Source of the DNA: Nanobdellota archaeon
Lineage (GTDB): Bacteria; Patescibacteriota; Minisyncoccia; UBA6257; GWB1-50-10
DNA: 6,986 bases
Assembly: GCA_030695805.1 (NCBI GenBank)
Contig: JAUYPG010000050.1
Location: 1 to 6,986 of the forward strand
Reading direction: 5' to 3'
The translations under genes and the position numbers were made by a program. The first letter of the stretch is position 1; the number at the start of each line of letters is the position of its first letter. Shown here piece by piece: positions 3,884 to 6,986 of the stretch. The notes beneath the pieces were generated by a model. The model saw only the letters and a list, made by a program, of their open reading frames with translations, was not told where the DNA came from and ran no database searches.

Positions 3884-4890
3884 AACAAAGAATCCGGCCC
3901 TTGAATTTCAAGGTACTCATACGCCTCCGGCGTCACAACGCGGCCCATGGAGGTCCGGTTCAAAAGCCCCAAGCTCATAAGATAGGGCTCATACACATCC
4001 TCAATCGTTCCCTGCTCCTCGGAGAGGGCGGCCGAAAGCGCGCCGAGCCCGACCGGGCCGCCCCGAAATTTTTTGATAATAACCCGGAGAAGCTCGCGGT
4101 CAATCTCCTCAAGCCCCAGTTTGTCAATGTCGAGCATCTGCAAGGTCTCGTGGGCAACGTCCTCCGTAATGACGCCCTCTCCGTGCACCTGTGCGAAATC
4201 CCGCGCTCGCCGCAAAAGACGGTTCGCCGTCCGTGGAGTAAAGCGCGACGCCCGCGCGAGTAGCTCCGCCCCGCCATCATGAATCTCGACCCCAAGAAGC
4301 CCGGCAGACCTCCGGATAATTGCTTCTATATCGAAAAGAGAATAAAAATCCAGACGAAATGTCGCTCCAAAGCGCGATCGGAGCGGCGATGAGAGCATAT
4401 TTGCCTTTGTAGTCGCGCCAATCACGGTAAAAGGAGGGAGATCAATGGAAAGTGTCTTTGCGGACGGCCCCTTACCAACCACAAGATGGAGCTTCCGCGA
4501 CTCAAGCGCCGGATAAAACACCTCTTCTGCCGCCCGGTTTATCCGATGGATCTCGTCAATAAAAAGAATCTCATGCGGCTCGATATTGCTTAAAATTGCG
4601 GCAACATCTCCCACGCGCTCAAGAGAAGGCCCGGTGGTCGAACGCACATGAACCCCGGCTTCCCGCCCGATAAGATACGCGAGCGTGGTCTTTCCGAGCC
4701 CGGCCTGCCCGTAAAAAAGAAGATGATCACACGCCTCCCCCCTCTGCTTCGCCGCCTCGACAATTAGGCGCACGTTCTGCTTTATTTTTTCCTGCCCCAC
4801 ATACTCATCCCATGAGGTGGGCCGAAGGGTGATATCTTGATCTCCCCCCTGAAGCACAGGACTTTTTTGTCCCATTTCATCCGTAACCAT
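3880..4890 (-). CDS. ruvB: Holliday junction branch migration DNA helicase RuvB
   Basis: 336 residues from the ATG chosen here, the usual RuvB length. RuvB is the hexameric AAA+ motor that drives branch migration with RuvA. Motifs: LRPTSWDEYVGQEKIK near the start, Walker A GQAGLGKTT (61-69, with Q-A in place of the usual P-P), Walker B and following residues LFIDEIHRI (109-117), sensor 1 region GATTKANMLSSPLRSRFG, TPRTANRLLRRARDFA, and the C-terminal winged helix GGPVGLGALSAALSEEQGTIEDVYEPYL. The usual RTPRGR near the end is RTSMGR here. Alternative ATGs at 4905 and 4875 fit about as well and no clear Shine-Dalgarno separates them; the frame extends to a TTG at 4962, but that adds a hydrophobic tail foreign to RuvB. 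The TGA stop overlaps the tsaE start. No strong promoter is visible upstream on this strand, so read-through from pilB is possible. Confidence 0.96.
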   Translation of the reverse strand: MVTDEMGQKSPVLQGGDQDITLRPTSWDEYVGQEKIKQNVRLIVEAAKQRGEACDHLLFYGQAGLGKTTLAYLIGREAGVHVRSTTGPSLERVGDVAAILSNIEPHEILFIDEIHRINRAAEEVFYPALESRKLHLVVGKGPSAKTLSIDLPPFTVIGATTKANMLSSPLRSRFGATFRLDFYSLFDIEAIIRRSAGLLGVEIHDGGAELLARASRFTPRTANRLLRRARDFAQVHGEGVITEDVAHETLQMLDIDKLGLEEIDRELLRVIIKKFRGGPVGLGALSAALSEEQGTIEDVYEPYLMSLGLLNRTSMGRVVTPEAYEYLEIQGPDSLL

Positions 4891-4948
4891 ACCAACATCA
4901 TACATCAAAAAGAACAAAAAGTAGCAAAAGAGAGACCTGTGGTGAGGA

Positions 4949-4977
4949 TTGACACAAAACAATATTTATGCTATGCT
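4949..4977 (+). promoter_or_regulatory. Near-consensus sigma70 promoter reading into the 5.0-kb intergenic RNA
   Basis: TTGACA (4949-4954), a 17-base spacer, and TATGCT (4972-4977). The -35 is perfect, the spacing is optimal and the -10 matches four of six, including the key first two and last bases. It points away from ruvB, towards no protein gene on its strand. Transcription would start near 4984, 5 bases before a long inverted repeat. Confidence 0.82.
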
Positions 4978-4983
4978 CTTCAA

Positions 4984-5160
4984 AATATCGCTTCAACATA
5001 GAATCTGTGGGTGATTTTTTGGATATTTCTTTAAACAAAAGGACTCTCTGGTTTCGGCTGGGGAACTCCTCGGGGAAGTCCTCCTCCCGACTCCGCTTGC
5101 GGGGACGGGATCGCCTTTCGCCTTTTGGCAACCTCACCCACAGATCCTGTATTGAAGCGG
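4984..5160 (+). ncRNA. Putative structured non-coding RNA, about 177 nt (6S-like candidate)
   Basis: The 5' end is set by the promoter at 4949-4977. Arms 4989-5014 and 5134-5159 pair at 23 of 26 positions (one further G-U wobble on this strand), closing almost the whole RNA. Inside are an A/U-rich stretch without obvious pairing (5015-5040), a hairpin at 5041-5081 (GGACU/AGUCC base extended by G-U rich pairing), a 12-bp hairpin at 5085-5110 with a CUUG tetraloop and one A-A mismatch, and a small GCC-UUUU-GGC hairpin (5120-5129). There is no credible reading frame and no T-tract at the end. Length, long closing stem, strong promoter and a large unpaired A/U-rich side agree with 6S RNA, the regulator of RNA polymerase. 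The branched interior is less typical, so 6S is a guess. Signature sequences of SRP RNA, RNase P RNA and tmRNA are absent. The stem pairs slightly better on the minus strand, so a pilB 3' UTR structure is the alternative. Confidence 0.55.
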
Positions 5161-5161
5161 A

Positions 5162-6829
5162 TTACCACTCGATCTTCCCAGTAAGTCGCAGAACCTCGGC
5201 AAGTGAGGTCTCTCCACAAAGAACCTTCAAAATGCCGTCTTCCTGCATAAACACCATCCCCGCCTCGCGGGCTTTTTTCTTTATATCCGTCTCCGTGGGA
5301 TCGGTGTAGATGAGTTCCTCCATCGAGTCCGTCACAAGAAAAAGCTCGAAAATCGAAGTCCTGCCCTTATACCCAAGATTGCCGCACGCCCCGCAAGCAC
5401 CGGGCTCGAATATCGTCGGTGCCTGATATTTCACGCGTGAAACGCGTTTCGGCAAAGAGCCCAAAAAATGAGAAATCTTCCCCCGCGTCTCATCATCAAT
5501 AGAAACCGGTTTCTTACATTCTGTGCAAAGCCGCCGCACGAGACGCTGAGCAATCACAAGCGATATCGCGGGCCCGAGCACCTGGTACTTCACCCCTAGG
5601 TCAAAAAGGCGAGGAATAGCCCCCACCGCGTCATTCGTATGCAAAGTTGAAAACACAAGATGCCCGGTGAGAGACGCGTTCAGCGCGATCTCCGCGGTCT
5701 CCTTGTCCCGAATCTCTCCCACCAAAATCACATCCGGGTCCTGCCGCAAAATAGAACGAAGCCCGGACGCGAACGTGTAATTGGCGTCGTCTCTCACCTG
5801 CGTCTGCGAGATGCCCGACAAATGATACTCGATCGGGTCTTCAATCGTGATGATTTTGATCTCCGAAGTAAATACTTTTTTCAAAAACGCGTAGAGCGTC
5901 GTGGTCTTTCCGGAGCCAGTGGGGCCGGTTACGAGCACCAGGCCGTTCGGCCGGGCAATCACCTCCTCGATAATTTTCAAATCGTCTTCGCGCCACCCGA
6001 GTTCTTCAAGATTAATTTTAAGAGCCGAGGGATCGAGAATCCGAAGCACCGCCGTTTCTCCGTACTCGGAAGGGATGATTGAGGTGCGGATTTCAATATG
6101 GGCGTCCTGAAGATCAATGGTAAATCTGCCGTCCTGCGGCTCGCGCGAAACATTAAGCTTCAGGTTCGAAAGAAGTTTGATGCGGGTAATAAGGGAACGG
6201 TACGCATGCGGATCAATCTCCGTAAAAGCGGGGTGGAGAATCCCGTCAACCCGAAGACGGAGAACTCCCAGACCCTCTGTCGGCTCAAGGTGGATGTCAG
6301 ATGCCTGAAGCCGGAGCGCGCCCCCCAAAATCGCCTCAAGGGCCTCCGATGTTTGCGAGGAAAGCAAACCAATGACCTCCGCGAACGAATCGAAATTTAA
6401 AATACTCTTCTGCACTTCCCGCAAACGGGCCTCGTCAATCTTCACCCTGCCGGAGATATCCTTCCCCGCGGTCCGGACATACATATAATGGCTCCACGCG
6501 TGCTCGAGGCCAGCAAGCGAAACAACGACGACATGTACCCTGTATTTTTTCCGAAGACCTTCCAGCACCCGTTCCGTCTCGGGATTTTTGGGATCGAACG
6601 CCGCGACCACCAATTGCTTCCGCAAAATCTGAAGAGGAGAAAGCCGCGCCGCCCGCGCCTCTGCCTCGGGCACAATCTCCATGGCCTTCAATTCCGTGGG
6701 GACTTTCACGGACACGAGGTCAAAATACTCGTACCCAAGCTTCGTTGCGCGCCGCTTTGCGTCCGCCTCTTCCGCCTTTCGCCTCCCCTCCCGAAAACGC
6801 GCATCCAGTTCTTGTGATGAGGTAGCCAT
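5162..6829 (-). CDS. pilB: Type IV pilus assembly ATPase, PilB/GspE family
   Basis: 555 residues, complete. It is the cytoplasmic hexameric motor that powers pilin polymerisation at the inner membrane. The N-terminal T2SSE_N-like domain (about 55-115) includes ARLSPLQIL and KQLVVAAFDP. It is followed by SDIHLEP (177-183) and the bipartite ATPase: Walker A GPTGSGKTTT (302-311), Asp box TIEDPIEY (328-335), Walker B LRQDPDVILVGEIRD (361-375) and His box TGHLVFSTLHTND (388-400). A tetracysteine zinc motif, C435-x2-C438 and C479-x2-C482, together with the N-terminal domain, argues for PilB/GspE over the retraction ATPase PilT. The first 30 residues are highly charged. No Shine-Dalgarno precedes the ATG, and it stands alone here rather than beside other pil genes; neighbours may lie beyond the right edge. 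It ends 2 bases from the inverted repeat of the putative RNA, which may also serve as its 3' end structure. Confidence 0.93.
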   Translation of the reverse strand: MATSSQELDARFREGRRKAEEADAKRRATKLGYEYFDLVSVKVPTELKAMEIVPEAEARAARLSPLQILRKQLVVAAFDPKNPETERVLEGLRKKYRVHVVVVSLAGLEHAWSHYMYVRTAGKDISGRVKIDEARLREVQKSILNFDSFAEVIGLLSSQTSEALEAILGGALRLQASDIHLEPTEGLGVLRLRVDGILHPAFTEIDPHAYRSLITRIKLLSNLKLNVSREPQDGRFTIDLQDAHIEIRTSIIPSEYGETAVLRILDPSALKINLEELGWREDDLKIIEEVIARPNGLVLVTGPTGSGKTTTLYAFLKKVFTSEIKIITIEDPIEYHLSGISQTQVRDDANYTFASGLRSILRQDPDVILVGEIRDKETAEIALNASLTGHLVFSTLHTNDAVGAIPRLFDLGVKYQVLGPAISLVIAQRLVRRLCTECKKPVSIDDETRGKISHFLGSLPKRVSRVKYQAPTIFEPGACGACGNLGYKGRTSIFELFLVTDSMEELIYTDPTETDIKKKAREAGMVFMQEDGILKVLCGETSLAEVLRLTGKIEW

Positions 6830-6911
6830 GTATACATTCTATCAGAAAATCACAAACCCCGAATATCAGAATAAATTTTGCTACGAGGCAGGTAAACTCA
6901 AACCAATAAAG

Positions 6912-6921
6912 CCCCCCCCCC
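6912..6921. repeat. Homopolymer tract: ten C (G10 on the pilB strand)
   Basis: Ten consecutive C residues lie 83-92 bases upstream of the pilB start. Tracts of this length are prone to slippage, both in cells and in sequencing. Confidence 0.9.
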
Positions 6922-6938
6922 GCAGAAAGGCCTACTAA

Positions 6939-6978
6939 TCCTTACATCCCTTATTCGCGCGAATAAGGGATGTAAGGA
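6939..6978. repeat. Perfect 40-bp palindrome with half-site CCCTTATTCG
   Basis: Every base from 6939 to 6978 is matched by its complement around a CGCGCG centre. The inner 22 bases are nearly identical to the palindrome inside holA; the outer nine on each side (TCCTTACAT and its complement) are unique to this site. No T-tract follows on either strand within the window, so it is not a classic terminator. Confidence 0.92.
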
Positions 6979-6986
6979 ATTTGGTT

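Larger units (their letters stand above)
6830..6986. other. Intergenic region upstream of pilB
   Basis: No credible gene is visible in this 157-base stretch. It holds the presumed pilB control region (on the minus strand a TAGAAT about 7 bases before the ATG could be a -10, but no matching -35 is clear), a ten-base G tract and a 40-bp palindrome. Confidence 0.6.

Noticed and set aside
4891..4962. RuvB start at a TTG giving a hydrophobic N-terminal tail
   Set aside because: RuvB proteins have no such segment, the codon is a weak TTG, and the region is occupied by the opposing promoter.
4989..5159. Inverted repeat as a MITE-type mobile element
   Set aside because: No target-site duplication is visible at the ends (CAAAATAT on the left, GATTACCA on the right), and a strong promoter is positioned for transcription of exactly this interval. 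A genome-wide copy count would settle it.
4968..5309. 113-codon plus-strand ORF downstream of the promoter at 4949
   Set aside because: Its ATG lies inside the promoter spacer and -10, upstream of the expected transcription start, and its second half is antisense to pilB. The composition has no family resemblance; the inverted-repeat RNA explains the promoter better.

Overview
The window reads as chromosomal DNA of a bacterium of the Candidate Phyla Radiation (Patescibacteria), most likely a parcubacterium. This rests on the type of the S20 protein, the short (280-residue) DNA polymerase III delta subunit whose first residues look like those of other CPR delta proteins, a Mur ligase with almost no N-terminal substrate domain, and a PilB-type pilus ATPase beside core genes. 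This is recognition from memory, not a search. The ruvB reading frame ends at a TGA exactly where RuvB should end, so the standard bacterial code applies.

Layout from left to right. 1-1359 (minus): a MurE-like Mur ligase cut by the window edge. 1363-1938 (minus): ruvA, 3 bases upstream of the ligase. 1939-2311: a dense intergenic region with a short minus-strand transcription unit (promoter, perfect Shine-Dalgarno, 28-codon ORF at 2031-2117, intrinsic terminator at 1974-2000) and, back to back with it, the plus-strand promoter and hairpin-rich leader of rpsT. 2312-2578 (plus): rpsT. 2547-4890 (minus): ruvB, tsaE and holA as one tight cluster (ruvB/tsaE overlap by ATGA, tsaE and holA are 11 bases apart), with holA running 32 bases into the 3' end of rpsT. 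4949-5160 (plus): a near-consensus sigma70 promoter followed by about 175 nt closed by a 26-bp inverted repeat, a likely structured non-coding RNA (6S-like is the leading guess). 5162-6829 (minus): a PilB/GspE ATPase. 6830-6986: intergenic, with a G10 tract (minus strand) and a perfect 40-bp palindrome.

Functionally these are housekeeping genes: branch migration (RuvA, RuvB), clamp loading (HolA), tRNA t6A modification (TsaE), translation (S20), cell-wall precursor synthesis (Mur ligase) and type IV pilus assembly (PilB). I see no defence system, prophage, transposase or CRISPR array.

The unusual content is repetitive. Several classes of short repeat sit inside open reading frames without breaking them: heptanucleotide tandem arrays (four loci, all of period 7), a GTCCTGA...GAAGG element (three in-frame copies in the Mur ligase, a diverged relative in the rpsT leader), hairpins in which one arm is conserved coding sequence and the other its inverted copy, and a palindrome with half-site CCCTTATTCG found both in holA and at the right edge. 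With the small peptide gene and the putative RNA gene, these are the parts most worth a second look.
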